NCBI GenBank assembly: GCA_036365515.1
Contig: CM070874.1
Coordinates: 214,944,942-215,008,941 of the forward strand
Origin: Torymus aiolomorphi
Lineage: Eukaryota; Arthropoda; Insecta; Hymenoptera; Torymidae
Direction: 5' to 3'
DNA length: 64,000 nt
Position numbers and translations under genes: made by a program. This document shows, one piece after another, positions 43,627 through 55,729 of the stretch. The first letter of the stretch is position 1, and every line of letters begins with the position of its first letter. A model generated the notes under the pieces. The model was not told the origin of the DNA and made no database searches. It saw nothing but the letters and a program-made list of their open reading frames with translations.

Positions 43627-46574
43627 ACGAGGTCCCTCTCGCCCCTCCAATACCTGACGTGACCTCAACGGGGCCTCGGCAAGGCGCCCTGGCTGAGTCC
43701 GTCCCAGCAACATATACCGACTTGGAGGGAAATTTGAGTACCACGAGTCAACCAGAATACTCACGATGGTATTTACCTGTGGGTCACGGCGGATTTCGCA
43801 TACGTGCGTTACCCGATTCAGGCGCATCTCGCACCGCAGTAGGCCCGATTGGCTTGCAGATTGCGACCGCGTGTGGCAAGCAGATTACGCCGCACCGCAG
43901 AAGTGGCGCACGCCTTGCCAACGGCAAGACCGCGGCGGTGCTGGGCCACGTAGACCTGCCCTTCGACGTGGCAGCTGTGCGACATTACCTCGACGTGGTG
44001 ATCCTAGAGAAATTGGACGCAGACTGTCTACTCGGCACCGACTTCATGCGGAAATTCAACGCCGTGCTGTGGCCGCGCGAATCGACGCTTAGCATCGAAG
44101 GAGTTAAAGAGCGAATTCCGCTAGAACTAGCCTCACTAGCGCACGAAGAAGCGAGCGCTGTCCACCTCGCTTCGGTCGGTCTCCCCGATGTTGATGAGGC
44201 CCAGCGGCGACAGTTGCAAGAGTTGCTCGACCAACTGCTGTCCGTGAGCGACGCGCCATTAGGATGCACCAGCTGGACCGAACGCATCATCGAAGTCTCG
44301 AGCTCTAGGCCAATTAAGCAAAAATATTACCCCGTCTCCAAAAAGATCGAGGAGGAAATGCACAAGCAAGTGGGAGAGATGCTCAAGGCGGGCGTTATTA
44401 TCCAATCAACCAGCGAATGGTCGAGCCTTGTTGTGATGCAACGGAAAGCGAATCGCGCGTAACGATTCTGCATCGATTATCGCAAGTTGAACGCGGTAAC
44501 GAGGGCGAGCGCATATCCGCTCCTTCACATGGATGCGATTTTACGCAAGCTCCAAAACGCTCGATACATATCGACTATCGATCTGAGCAGCGCCTACCAC
44601 CAAATTCCGTTGCGGAAGGAGGCGCAGGCGCCAACCGCGTTTAGTGTCCCTGGAATGGGCCTCTTCGAATTTCCTCGAATGCCTTATGGGGTATTGGGCA
44701 GACCAGCGACCTTCCAGGAGCTTTCGGACCACGTTATCGGTCCAGAAATGGAACCTCATGCGTTCTCCTATTTGGATGATATTATTATCGTTACAGAGAC
44801 GCTTGAGGAACACCTCAAGTGGCCTCGCCACGTCCTCCAGCGTATTAAAGACGCAGGTCTCACCATTAGCCGTGAGAAAAGCAAGTTCTGTCGGAGTGAG
44901 GTCAAGTTTCTCGGGGTCTTAGTTAACTGAGACGGCTTCAAGCCTGATCCGGACAAGATTGTTCCTATTTTGGAATACCCGGCGCCGAAGAACCTCAAAC
45001 AGTTGAGAAGGTTCCTTGGCATGACGTCGTGGTATCGCAAGTTCTTGCCCGACTTTGCGACGATCGCAGCGCCGCTCACGCAGTTAACCAAGCACAGCGT
45101 TGCATATGCGTGGAGCGACGCGGAGCAATCCGCATTTGAGCAGATTAAAGCTCTCATTGCGTCTGCCCCGGTATTACACCGGCCGTCGTTTGAACATCAG
45201 TTCGTGATTCAAACGGACGCGAGTGATACTGGGCTTGGAGCAGTACTCACGCAGACGATCGACGGCGAAGAACGAGTCTTATGCTTCGCAAGCGGCATGA
45301 TGACTGCGGCGGAACGAAATTATTCCGTTACGGAACGCGAATGTCTCGCAGTTTTGTGGGCGATACGCAAGTTTCGTGCTTACGTCGAAGGCTATCATTT
45401 TAAAGTGATAACCGACCATAGTAGTCTGAAATGGTTATGCAATTTGCATAATCCCATCGGACGCTTAGCGCGGCGGGCGCTTGAAATGCAAGCGTATGAC
45501 TATGACGTTGAGCATCGTAAGGACTCACTGAATCACGTGCCTGATGCGCTCTCTCGCATGTTTGAGGACGAGGAAGCGCCAGACCTCGCGGCAGTAGATG
45601 TCTCCGAAGAGACAGATGACGCCTGGTACAAGCGCATGGTCGCCGCCGTCGGACAAAATCCCAGAGATTACCCGTGGTGGAAGATAGTTCACGGGCGCCT
45701 CTACAGCTACCGTCCGAACCCGGCGGTCGAAGATTTGCTCGAGGACGAGGACGCTTGGAAATTAGTCTTGCCAGTAGAGAAGCGGGAGAAAGCGATGCAA
45801 GAGAGCCACGCAGAACCTACTGTGGGTCACTTAGGCCGAGCGAAAACGCATGCGCGTGTCACGCTCTATTATTACTGGCCTTCGCTGCGCAAAGATGTCG
45901 CTGACTTTGTGCGGAACTGCTTGATCTGTCAGCAGTGCAAAGTGCAGCAGACAGCGCCGGCAGGCCTCATGGGCAGCCATCACGCGTTACGCCCGTGGCA
46001 GATCGTTGCAGGGGACATTATGGGACCTTTTCCCAGGTTTGCTCGAGGGTTCGAGTATCTACTGATATTTCTGGACTTATTTACAAAATGGATCGAATGC
46101 GTACCGATTTGCAAGGCGAACTCACGCACCATCCAAAAGGAACTGGAACAGCGAATCTTCCTACGCTTTGGTGTACCTGAAGCTTTTCACTCCGACAATG
46201 GAACGGAGTTCAAGTACAAGGCTCTTGACTCCTTCCTGAACAAGTGCGGAGTTACGCATACGACGATTCTGCCGTATCACGCGCAGGCGAATCCTGTGGA
46301 GCGAGTGAGTCGCACGGTGAAAACCATGATCACCGCGTTCCTCGAAGAAAACCACAAGGATTGGGATTTGCACATCCACGAACTGATGTTCGCGTACAAC
46401 ACTGCGACGCAGGAGTCGACAGGGTCGAGCCCAGCATTTCTGAACATGGGCCGGCAACCGACTCCGGCCGTATTCTTGAAGCGCCGCGAGGAGCGCGCAG
46501 CAGAAGAGCTCGCAGAAGCGGCCGAGCTCGAGCGCTGGCTCGCACGGCTGCAGAAGTTGCGGAACGTGCAATAA
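43596..46574 (+). pseudogene. pol: Gypsy pol: protease, RT, RNase H, integrase, with stops
   Basis: One frame throughout, interrupted by TAA at 44460 and TGA at 44928 (the latter at a position normally Trp) and ended by TAA at 46572. Protease: LPDSGASRTAVG (~43815-43850). RT: FCIDYRKLN, SAYHQIPL, and the catalytic YLDDIIIV (codons 44769-44792). RNase H: TDASDTGLGAV, TERECLAVLWAI and TDHSSLKWL. Integrase: HHCC finger (GHLGRAK...CLICQQC), then D in AGDIMGPF, D in SDNGTEF and E in NPVERVSRT. All catalytic residues remain, so only a few point changes separate it from an intact polyprotein. It is related to, but distinct from, the 53463 copy. Confidence 0.9.
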
Positions 46575-47230
46575 TCCGCCGCTTCAGTAGCGCAACAGCG
46601 ACAGTCGCATTATTATAATGCGTCTCGCCGCGGTGTTCGCTTCGAACTGGAAGACAAAGTTTGGAAGGCAATCGCATTCTCTCCCTGGCAGCACAAGGCG
46701 TAGCAGCGAAGCTAGCGCCGAGATACGCCGGTCCGTACGTAATTTCCGCCAAGCTAGGCTCGAATGTGTACGAGCTGCAAGACCTTGATGGGAAAAACTG
46801 CGGCAAGGTCCACGTAGAAGACTTTAAATTCTATCATCAAAAGGTTGATCTTACCGCTGAGGCAGGGAGCTCAACTGACGTTAACTCGGCACGCGATGAC
46901 CAGGCTGGGGAAGATCCCGACGACGACGGATCTCCCAATGACCTGGCGAGCGAGCAGCAGCCCGCACCTCGCAAGAGGGGAAGACCACGCAAAGCACGGT
47001 TGGTGGTAACGCGAACCACACGTGACATGGGGGCCCAGGCGAGCAAGCGCTCGCGAGTAACGGCAGACGCTGACGAGCGAAAGCCGCTACCACTCGCGAC
47101 AAACGCAAGCGCAACGCTATCCCGAAGCCGCGGGCGGCCGAAAGTCTCTCGGAACGCAGCCCCAACAAACTGCGTCGCGACACCTTCCCCCCGACGCACG
47201 CGCGTCGCAACGCGCCAAGCACGTCACTAA
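46575..47230 (+). pseudogene. Gypsy pol C-terminal tail with AT-hook-like motifs
   Basis: After the TAA at 46572 the polyprotein can be followed to a shift near 46660, then in the 189-codon frame 46661-47230: the beta-barrel end of integrase (KLAPRYAGPYVISAKLGSNVYEL and KVHVEDFKFYH), then an acidic linker and a basic tail. The tail contains KRGRPRKA (46972-46995) and RGRPK (47129-47143), which are AT-hook-like. Such motifs bind the DNA minor groove and could steer integration (inference). Confidence 0.65.
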
Positions 47231-47529
47231 CCCCTTAACCTCACGCCTCACCTTTGAACATAGTGACCAACTCTTTTCCCGCTAGGGCGACTCATCCAGG
47301 GATTAGCCGATAAGCGCCCGCGCAACGCGCGAAGTATCGCAACTCCGCAAGACCACGGGCCTGCGACCCACCAAAAGAAAAAAATGTAAATGGATATCCG
47401 AGTTGCTTACGTTTTTCCCCACTTTGCAATCCCAAAGCCTATTGCATGGCTCGTCGAAGCTCTAGTCCCTATTGCATGTTGCATGGCGGAGAAAGAGATT
47501 ATCTCGAGCTGGTACGTCGCCCGTAGCCA

Positions 47530-47547
47530 ACGTCTGGGGAAGGGGCG
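47530..47547 (+). promoter_or_regulatory. Putative polypurine tract
   Basis: gtctggggaaggggcg sits immediately before the 3' LTR; the ggggaagggg core is where plus-strand synthesis would start. Confidence 0.6.
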
Positions 47548-48467
<920 letters not shown>

Positions 48468-48925
48468 AAACAAAATAAAGAAAAATATGGAAAAATGGAA
48501 AATATTTTTTTTCGGCTCTGGGTTTGGATATCGGACTAAATTAGTTCCATATTCTGAAAGGTCTTAAAATTATCTATCAATCCATATTTTTGTCGACCCG
48601 ATCGCATAATTTTAAGTCGGTTAGAAAAAATAAAGAAATATATGGAAAAATCGAAAATATTTTTTTACGGCGTTGGGGGGGGGGGGGGGTAGATATTGTT
48701 CGGAAGTAGGCCCATTTTCTTAAAGGTCTTGAAATTATCAATCCATATTTTTGTCTGCCCGATATGATGATATTTAGTCGGTTAAAAAAAAAATAACGAA
48801 AAATATGGAAAATTCGAAAATATTTTTTTTTGGCTCTGGGTTTGGATATTGATCGGAACAAGTCCAATTTTCTTAAATGTATTGAAATTACCTGTCAATC
48901 AATATTTTTGTAATTTAATATTTGC
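48468..48925 (+). repeat. ~160 bp satellite, three units right of the Gypsy element
   Basis: Units start near 48468, 48624 and 48785; each contains aaagaaaaatatgg, a ggctctgggtttggatat block (the second has a poly-G expansion at ~48675) and ends in ttagtcggtta. They continue the array interrupted at 38609. Confidence 0.8.
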
Positions 48926-49049
48926 TACATAACTATTTTAAACATAATCTTTTAGATAATTTTGAATAATGTATTTATGGAAAATGAGATATGAAGAAAA
49001 AATGAAATTTTATATTAAAATATACATTTAAAAAATTATTTGATGCAAT

Positions 49050-49639
49050 TTATCCATTTTCTTTGAGAAAGCATTCTGCTAAAGCAGTTAGCAGCGGTTT
49101 TTCCATTTCACTTATGTCTTGGTGAAATCGTTCTCCTTGTTCTTCGCTGAAGTCTTCGAGATTTTCATGAAAGTAGTCAAGATGAGAGTGCAAAAAGTGC
49201 AGTTGGAGATTCATTAAGTAGACTAACTCTTTAAAATTTTTCAACAAATCTTTCACCAACTTCTAGTAGTCATCACTCTTCTCATTTCCTAAGAACTTCT
49301 GAGAGACGTTTTTGAAACTTCTCCATGCCGCTTTTTCGGTGTCATTCATGTGGTTCGTGTAATCTTTGTTTTGAAAAAGAGTGCAAGTTTGCGGGCCATC
49401 GAAAATACCTTCCTTCAATTTTGCATCACTTATCGCTGGAAACTTTTCTCCTAAATAATTGAATTATCCTCATCTTTCCTGAAAACTTCGCGAAACTCCT
49501 TTTCTCTATCAAGATAAATGTAAGCTTTGGTTCCTTTTGACAACAAATTTTTCTTCTTTAGTGCAGCTGCTAGATATTCAGCTCCATCATTGGGTAGTCC
49601 CAAATCTTTTGAAGCTGATGATATGGTCTGCACCATCAT
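49050..49639 (-). pseudogene. DEQGERFHQD-family fragment, minus strand
   Basis: Frame 49451-49639 carries LGLPNDGAEYLAAALKKKNLL and GTKAYIYLDREKEFREVF, the N-terminal helical module of this family. The frame 49050-49259 carries LHFLHSHLDYF.ENL and SEEQGERFHQDISEME, its C-terminal signature. Between them a KLKEGIFDGPQ-like piece is in another frame, and about 200 codons normally present are deleted. The family is hugely expanded in arthropods, is of unknown function, and is probably carried by mobile DNA. Confidence 0.7.
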
Positions 49640-49699
49640 GCCGAAAAAAGTGCTATTTTTTGTATGTCAAACGTACAAGGTTTTATCGCGACTACCAAA

Positions 49700-50206
49700 G
49701 CTATTATTTCTTACGCCAACGTATCTTCGGTCGTGAAACCAGAATAAGTAGTAGTTGATGGTGATGTGATCACTTCTAAACCTAAGATGGATGTAGATCA
49801 TTCTTGGGAAAAAGAAATGCAGGGTGAACTCTCCAAGGAAGAAAGCAAAAATTAAAACCAGGATGACGTAGCAGTGAAGGAAAAAGCTCCTCAAACTTTC
49901 AACCAGCAGGATTTGAACGATCACATACGAGATTTGGGACTTCACAAGGATGAAGCTGAATATCTAGCAGCTGCACTAAAGAAGAAACATTTGTTGTCAA
50001 AAGGAATCAAAGCTTACATTTATCGTCTTAGAGAAAAGGAGTTTCGCTGTTCTGTTGGACGCTCAAGAGAGAAACGAATCAGAATACAAAAAAAAAGAAA
50101 AAGAAACCTGTTGCGTAGGTCATTTGAAGAGAAAAGAGTTCGCTACGAGAGAGAAAAGTATAAGAGCAAAATTAGTTGCCGATTTTATGCTATTCATGAT
50201 TTCTAG
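49700..50206 (+). pseudogene. DEQGERFHQD-family fragment, plus strand
   Basis: Starts with a YANVSSVVKP-like segment (~49715), then acidic linker, then the open frame 49874-50206 with NQQDLNDHIRDLGLHKDEAEYLAAALKKKHLLSKG (read in parts) and LREKEF, after which it turns into an Arg/Lys-rich tail unlike the family. It is an inverted partner of 49451-49639 (about 120 bases closely similar). The basic tail (50045-50206) lies within the ~1 kb repeat shared with 36700-37642. Confidence 0.65.
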
Positions 50207-51185
50207 TATTTTGTTTCCCGAATTTTGAAAATGTCTCGATTTTTCCCCCCTTTTTTTTTTAGCTATTTTTTACGGTTTTGGCAATATCGGCAAGTAATAG
50301 AATTTTATAAAACTTCAGAAATGAGTTTGCTTAAAATCTCGAGGTGTAGGGGTTAAACGGACTCCAGATTCGGATTCAGCTCGTAAGATACACAAGGAAC
50401 ACCCTTAATCGGAGTGACGAAAAAAATTTTTTCAGAATTTTCTCGTACTCACTAAAGTGATTTTTCGACACTTTTCGCGATTTTTCGCAATTTTTAGCTT
50501 CTTTTTGCAATTTACTCGAAATCTCGAGGACTAGAGCTTAAACGGGCTCCAGATTCGGATTCAGCGCGAAAAAATACATAAAGATAGGTGGGTCTGGTTA
50601 AAAGTAAAGACCACTTTTTTTTTGTGTGCCGGTGTTATTATTTGAATATAATTGTTTTCACTAATATAAAATGGATAAAACTTGTATGTAATGTGCAAAT
50701 TGCATTCGTTCCGAATTTTTCCATAAAGTTGTACGCTTTCTTATAGTTATTAAAGGGAATATTACAATAACAAAAAATTATTTAGATTAATTTGAATCAA
50801 AATAATTTTTTTTTATTTTTATATATAATTCATGTTTTAACTTGTCATTATTTTAATTTAACATTTCATAGAAGAAAAATTTGAAAATTATTGTTTAAAC
50901 AAATGAATTTGACAATTCTGACAGCTGATTTGTTATCAGCTATCCGAAAACCACATAAAAATCTTTTTAGCTTCTTTGGGTAACAGCCCAGCTTCTGATC
51001 ATTAAAAAAAAGTAAATATTTATATATTGATCTTGGACTGACCGTGAACATTTTTTCAATTTTCCCTTAAAGTACATATTATAACCTTCATTTTGAGAGT
51101 ATCCCCATCTCAATCGGTCGGTTCGAAAAGAAGATATTTTATTTTGTCCAGTCATGTTCATTTGTGCCCACTGCGCGGCGGAAAT
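50045..51185 (+). repeat. ~1 kb non-coding repeat (partner of 36700-37642)
   Basis: Inverted relative to 36700-37642. It contains an internal duplication: the block 'ctcgag..ctag.g.ttaaacgg.ctccagattcgga' occurs at ~50338 and ~50528, whereas the orphan copy has it once. It ends at cagtcatgttcatttgtgcccactg, the mirror of the 36700 end. Confidence 0.8.
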
Positions 51186-51189
51186 TGGG

Positions 51190-52220
51190 GAATGACTAAC
51201 GTCGCGAAATGATAACTCGAGCAATTAAAGTTAATAATAAAAGCTAGACAATTGTTTATTGAATTAAAAGGGTTAAGGTTTAGTATTGACATTGAATTGT
51301 ATAATAAGTTATTTGAGTTTAATCGGGATTAGTAATACGTATTTCCTACCTTAACGGTGCACCAAAACAATGCTATCGACGTCAGCTGTCTCGGGGGCTG
51401 ACGTCACGCTCACGGTAATTTACGCCACGCACGTGAGGTAATATACGCTCTACGTCCGCAGTATTCTAAGCGCGCAGTCGACGAGTAAAACGGTGAAGTG
51501 AGAGAGCGATCGCGATCGCCGGGCGACGCACACACGTATAAGTGCGAGGGAGAGGGTAGACGGCGAAGCTGCACATGTGCGCACCTGTTGTGCGCACTCA
51601 CCGGCTTTGAAATAGTCGATGTTTCGACCTTGTATCCGACCTCGTTACTGTGCAAGCCTAGAGTCTATGCTCTCCCTGCACACATGCTCTCTCCGCACTA
51701 GAGCTCCTACTTAATGATGCCGTTGTCCTTACCTTAACTGGTGAAAACTATTACGAAGTGTAGCTGGACTCGTAGCCAATGTCCTTCCCTCTTGGCTGCG
51801 GGGTTGCCGGTTCAGCCATCGCGTGACCGAGGAGCTTCGGCTTCGGAGATGGTGCGGCAGGTTAAACTAGCCTGTCGCACGATCACACAATAAATCGCCG
51901 CACAGCGGCATAAGTACGCGATGTCAGGGCCAGGAACATGCCGAAGAAGATTGTGCGTAAGCGGCACAATCACTTTTGGTTTATAGCGGGTGAAAGAATT
52001 ACGATTTGCACTGAAGAATCACGAAATACTTATGGAGCGAGCTCGGGCGCATGCTTTCCTTCTAAAGCGAACTTTAAGATGACTACCTCCTGCTCGCCGA
52101 GATCTGCTCGTCATCACGTCGATGTAGCTTCAATTCTGCATCGACGCGCCATCTCGCGTTCGCAAGCGCGAGCTACTATAACCGCTCGCTGCTGCTGTCG
52201 TCGGTACGGCAGGCCGTGAC
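51190..52220 (-). repeat. Putative 3' LTR of Gypsy element 3
   Basis: On the minus strand a purine-rich gtctgggtggggtgggag is followed directly by TGTCACGGCC (near 52220), a good polypurine-tract/LTR junction. An AATAAA signal sits near 51253-51260. The left end is placed near 51190, where the neighbouring 50045 repeat begins. With no second LTR in the window the limits are provisional. Confidence 0.5.
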
Positions 52221-52439
52221 ACTCCCACCCCACCCAGACGTCGCTTATCCTTGGGTTTACGACTCTGCAACTTATCCTGACGTCGTCAGTACCTAAAAAA
52301 AGCGGTGGGGGTACGAAGAAACGCACTGGTAAATTTCAGGAAAGTACAAAAAATAAACTTTATTTCTCCCCAGCCTACAATAACGCGAGCCCCTTCTTCT
52401 AGCGTTCTTCTTGGCGTTGCCGATGGTAGAAGGGGTCCT

Positions 52440-53274
52440 AAGGATAGTGGCCTGCTGCTCGAGGGCACGTCGCTAGGTTGTGGACATTTGGGTGCCCGCA
52501 GAAGAAGCACAGCCGGGGTTGCTGGGGGTACCGCAACTGTCCAGGCAGGCACCGCCCGGACGAGAGGGCTCGCGATGTTCCTGCTGCTTCTCCTGGGGTT
52601 TCGGGACCCCGTTATTTCGGGAGTGGAGGCGGTCTACACCACGACGCGCTCCTGTGACGGCTCAGGCGGCCCTTTTCTGTGGGTTCGGGATCTCGTTGTT
52701 CCAGACGTGGAGGATGTCTACGCCTTGACACGCTCTTGTGTCGGCTCTGGCGGTCCTCTTTTATGGTTTCATGTACCAGAGTAGAGACTGGCAGTCTACG
52801 ATGCATCGCTGCTATCTCGGCTGCTCCGGCTCTCTCAAATTTCTCCTTAACTCATGCTGTTTCCCTCTCCCTCATCTCGTGGAGGAGGTGAGCTTTTTCG
52901 AGGCTCTCCTTGTCCTCGTGGACCTTGCAGGCTGCTCTTAATTTCCGGAACTCCTCCGCCGCCGCGAGTTCCTCCTTCCTGGCTGTGACCAAGTGTACCC
53001 ATGAGTGAGAGTACTCCCTCGCCCTAGCGTAGTCGTGGAAGTTCGTTTACTCTCGCATTACTGCCGCTTCCTTCTCCGTAGCAGCCTTGGTGTGTTCCCT
53101 CGAGGCTTCTAGATTTGTCTCAAGGCAACGCCAGGCTGCCGCCAGGGGGTAGTCCTCCTTCTCTTCCATGGGTTCGCATTGCTCCACAGGCGATATACCT
53201 GCGGAGCAGCCGGGGCTAGATCCCCTGGGTTGACTCGGTCTGTCAGTTCTTCCGTTAACTCCACATGCTAACAT
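52440..53274 (-). pseudogene. Coiled-coil and zinc-knuckle region after integrase
   Basis: Frame 53047-53274 has a Glu/Lys/Ala-rich helix (TNLEASREHTKAATEKEAA). Further left in shifted frames come another charged helical run with EELAAAEEFRKL, two diverged copies of a RRSRHK/SRRRHPP-type Arg/Ser repeat (52612-52806), and near 52500 a knuckle CFFCGHPNVHNLATC (C-x2-C-x5-H-x4-C). The content is gag-like, yet it lies downstream of integrase on the coding strand. It is broken by several stops. Confidence 0.5.
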
Positions 53275-53299
53275 ACCTGTGGAGCCGGCGGCGCTGGTA

Positions 53300-54570
53300 T
53301 GGTCTCCCTGCTTTGGCTAGTAAGCAGGGCAGTGGGGTCGCCTCCACGTTGTCATTCTCAGGCTCTTTCTCGGCGAAGTATGATTTCAGGTGTTCCGCCT
53401 GGACCAGGTCTTCGACATCTCCATCCTGATCCACTGTTATGCCCTTTCTTTTCCAAAATTTCTTAAGGGCCAACGTACTTTGGGGCCAACTTCGCCATCA
53501 CTCCTTGGGCTGCTGAAGCTAGCACTCGATTCTTCTTCCAGAATCGATCTCCGACCTCGAACCTGGGCTTTCTCCGCCTGGCGTTGTAGATCTCGGCATG
53601 TGGCTCTTGCTCATCTCTCAAGCAATGGCCTGTATCATCTAACGGGTTGCCAAGATTCTTCATCCTCTCCAGCCAGGCGGCCTCATCCTCCCGGGTCGAT
53701 TCTTCTTCGCCAACGTGCTCTCGTTCCCTCCTTTTAATTCCAGGAGCCACTGGCTTTCTTGCATAATTCAACATTGCGGGTGACTTACCAGTGGCGCTAT
53801 GAGGGCCGTTGCTTAGCGCGAACATGAGCTCAGGAAATTTCTCATCCCAAGTATAATGGTTTTCCTTTACAAAGGCCATAATACTGGTTTTGAGAGTACG
53901 ATTCACTCTCTCGACAGGATTAGCCTGTGGATGGTACGGTGGAGTATGGGAATGGTCAGCTCCGATCTCGGTTAAGTACTTGTCGAGTACCTGGTTTTTA
54001 AACTCCATTCCGTTGTTGGAAAAGAATACTTTCGGTGTGCCATAACGCAAGACGATCCTCTCTTTAAGTTCTTTCCGGATGGTCTTGGCGTTGGCTTTGC
54101 AGATAGGTATACACTCGAGTAAATAAATCCAGAAACACAAGAATATATTCGTATCCGGTTTTACTCCGGGTGAAAGGTCCTGTAATATCCCCAGCGATGA
54201 CTTTCCAAGGCTTACGTATGCAGGGGGTCTCTGTTCTACCTTACATTGCTAGCATACTAGGCAAGCTCTTACGTGCTCTTTTATTGACTGGTATTATTTT
54301 GGCCAGTAGTAATACCTAGCTACCCTCGCGTATGCTTTCTCTCTTCCGAGATGGCCAGCACTTGAGTCATAGCGGCATCCTACGAGGACCTTCTCCCTTT
54401 TCTCCTTCGGAACGACTAGTTTTCAGGCGTCGTCATCCATTTCTAAGTCCTCTTCAATATCAGGATTATGTCGCTACATGTAGAGTTGGCCGCCTAATAT
54501 CTTCCATCGGGAGAAACTATTAGGTTCCTCCGATACCTTTTTCTACCAGCCGAGGTACCACTCGTCAGTC
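53300..54570 (-). pseudogene. Gypsy integrase, broken
   Basis: HHCC finger in pieces right of 54140 (HLGREKAYARVARYYYWP, then CLVC and a following C in shifted codons). The core frame 53463-54140 shows PICKANAKTIRKEL, VFFSNNGMEF and HPQANPVERVNRTLK. The second catalytic Asp (normally S-D-N-G) is Asn; the Glu in P-V-E-R is kept. The C-terminal barrel follows through RRRKPRFEVGDRFWKKN to 53463, then into 53255-53473 (KKFWKRKGITVDQ). A stop at 53463 and shifts break it. Confidence 0.75.
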
Positions 54571-54599
54571 GTGGCTACTGCCCACGGGACGCCACACAG

Positions 54600-55148
54600 T
54601 GGAAACTTCTTTCTTTTTTGTTTCAAAATCAAATATCTCAAGAACGATTTAAGATATCAGGATGGGATTTGGCTTGACGTAATCTAGAGCATTTATAGAA
54701 TATGAGAAAAATGGTTTAAAATCCGATTTTTTATGACATAACCTCAAAATAATGGCGCGAACGTGCAAACTTTTCGAAAAATTGCATAAAATTGATCACA
54801 GAATCACGGAAAATTTTATTTTTATAGTTTGAAACATTATTTTCGACGTATTTTTACCGCTGAACATAAATATTTTGGTTCCGATGATCGAATTTTTCTT
54901 TGTTTCAGCTGAGTTTGACGTCAGAAGCCACTAGGTGCATAGCTTGGCACCCGACATAATATTGTTTAAGTTATATATTCTTATTACCATAAAATACTAT
55001 ATGATTGAATAGCAGCACTGATTTGAAATTTGTTGTAAATAAATAAGAAACATGTGTTTTAGATATTAAATACTACGTAACTAGATTACACAGAATGAAA
55101 AATCGGTTAATTTTACTAAATATAATTATTCAATATTTTTCTGTTTTA
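54600..55148 (+). other. AT-rich intron-like DNA
   Basis: No ORF. It precedes a good splice acceptor and is probably part of the intron upstream of the 55150 exon. A tttgtttcag at ~54910 is another acceptor-like site but leads to no convincing exon. Confidence 0.4.
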
Positions 55149-55149
55149 G
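55136..55149 (+). promoter_or_regulatory. Splice acceptor of the 55150 exon
   Basis: Pyrimidine-rich ttttctgttttag just before gtggctaca. The following frame is open from the first base. Confidence 0.65.
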
Positions 55150-55410
55150 GTGGCTACAGTCAGTGGGGTTGGGATAGCTATGTTTTCTATTGGCTTTCTT
55201 GCCGTATACGTAGTATATACAAATATTCGTGGACCTAGAAATCCTAAAGGTGATGGAAATTTTAATTTTGATCGTGATTCGAGTATACGAAGAGTTGGAA
55301 GTGACAGACCAACATTATCAAGTAATAGAAAATCTAGAGTAATGACTGGTCTTCAGAGACGGGATAGTAGAAGTAGTATTAAAAGTAATGTATCTGAAAA
55401 GAGTGTATGA
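55150..55410 (+). CDS. Terminal exon of a host single-pass membrane protein
   Basis: 86 codons open from the splice acceptor to TGA at 55408. The exon starts VATVSGVGIAMFSIGFLAV: residues ~5-25 form one hydrophobic membrane segment (GIAMFSIGFLAVYVVYTNI), followed by a ~60-residue Ser/Arg/Asn-rich tail with repeated RRxSR/KSR-type basic-Ser sites (RRDSRSS, KSNVSEKSV). Those look like kinase sites for a cytoplasmic tail (inference). The first codon is GTG, so this is not a start; upstream exons lie outside the window or were not recognised. No family name comes to mind. Codon use lacks the decay seen in the surrounding elements, and AATAAA signals follow. Confidence 0.6.
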   Translation: MATVSGVGIAMFSIGFLAVYVVYTNIRGPRNPKGDGNFNFDRDSSIRRVGSDRPTLSSNRKSRVMTGLQRRDSRSSIKSNVSEKSV

Positions 55411-55523
55411 GTTTTATTTTTCGTTCCATAAATTACAATTATGGATATGGCTTACACTGAAAGGACACCTCTATACCCTTTGAATTTGTATCACCTTTTC
55501 CCTTTAATGATTAATAAATAAAA
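55411..55523 (+). terminator. 3' UTR with polyadenylation signals
   Basis: Two overlapping AATAAA signals at 55514-55519 and 55518-55523, ~105 bases after the stop codon, fit the end of the host transcript. Confidence 0.6.
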
Positions 55524-55572
55524 ATGATGTAACGGACTCTTTATTACCCGACTATGCCGTACAAATATATAT

Positions 55573-55718
55573 TTAACCTTCTGACAGCCGGCTTTTTTCC
55601 CACTGAAAAAGTGTATCTTTCTCGAAATTTTCCATATAAATGTTTCTTAAGTAATAGTATATGTGGGCCGATCATGGAATGATGCCGTATGGCGTCATGC
55701 CGGTTGTCAGAAGGTTAA
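55573..55718. mobile_element. piggyBac-type MITE with TTAA target duplication
   Basis: TTAA at 55573-55576 and 55715-55718 flank a 138 bp element. Its ends are 16 bp inverted repeats with one mismatch (ccttctgacagccggc and, in reverse, ccttctgacaaccggc). No ORF. TTAA duplication plus CC-starting termini are the piggyBac signature; transposase would come from elsewhere. Confidence 0.8.
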
Positions 55719-55729
55719 TTATGCGAGAA

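Larger units (their letters stand above)
51190..54600 (-). mobile_element. Ty3/Gypsy element 3, 5'-truncated, minus strand
   Basis: Reading right to left: integrase from its zinc finger (~54560) to its end (~53300), then a coiled-coil/zinc-knuckle region (53274-52440), a purine tract and an LTR-like block (52220-51190). RT, RNase H and protease are missing; homology begins abruptly near 54600. Integrase wording is similar to the 43596 pol, so the two belong to related lineages. Frames are broken repeatedly. Confidence 0.75.
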
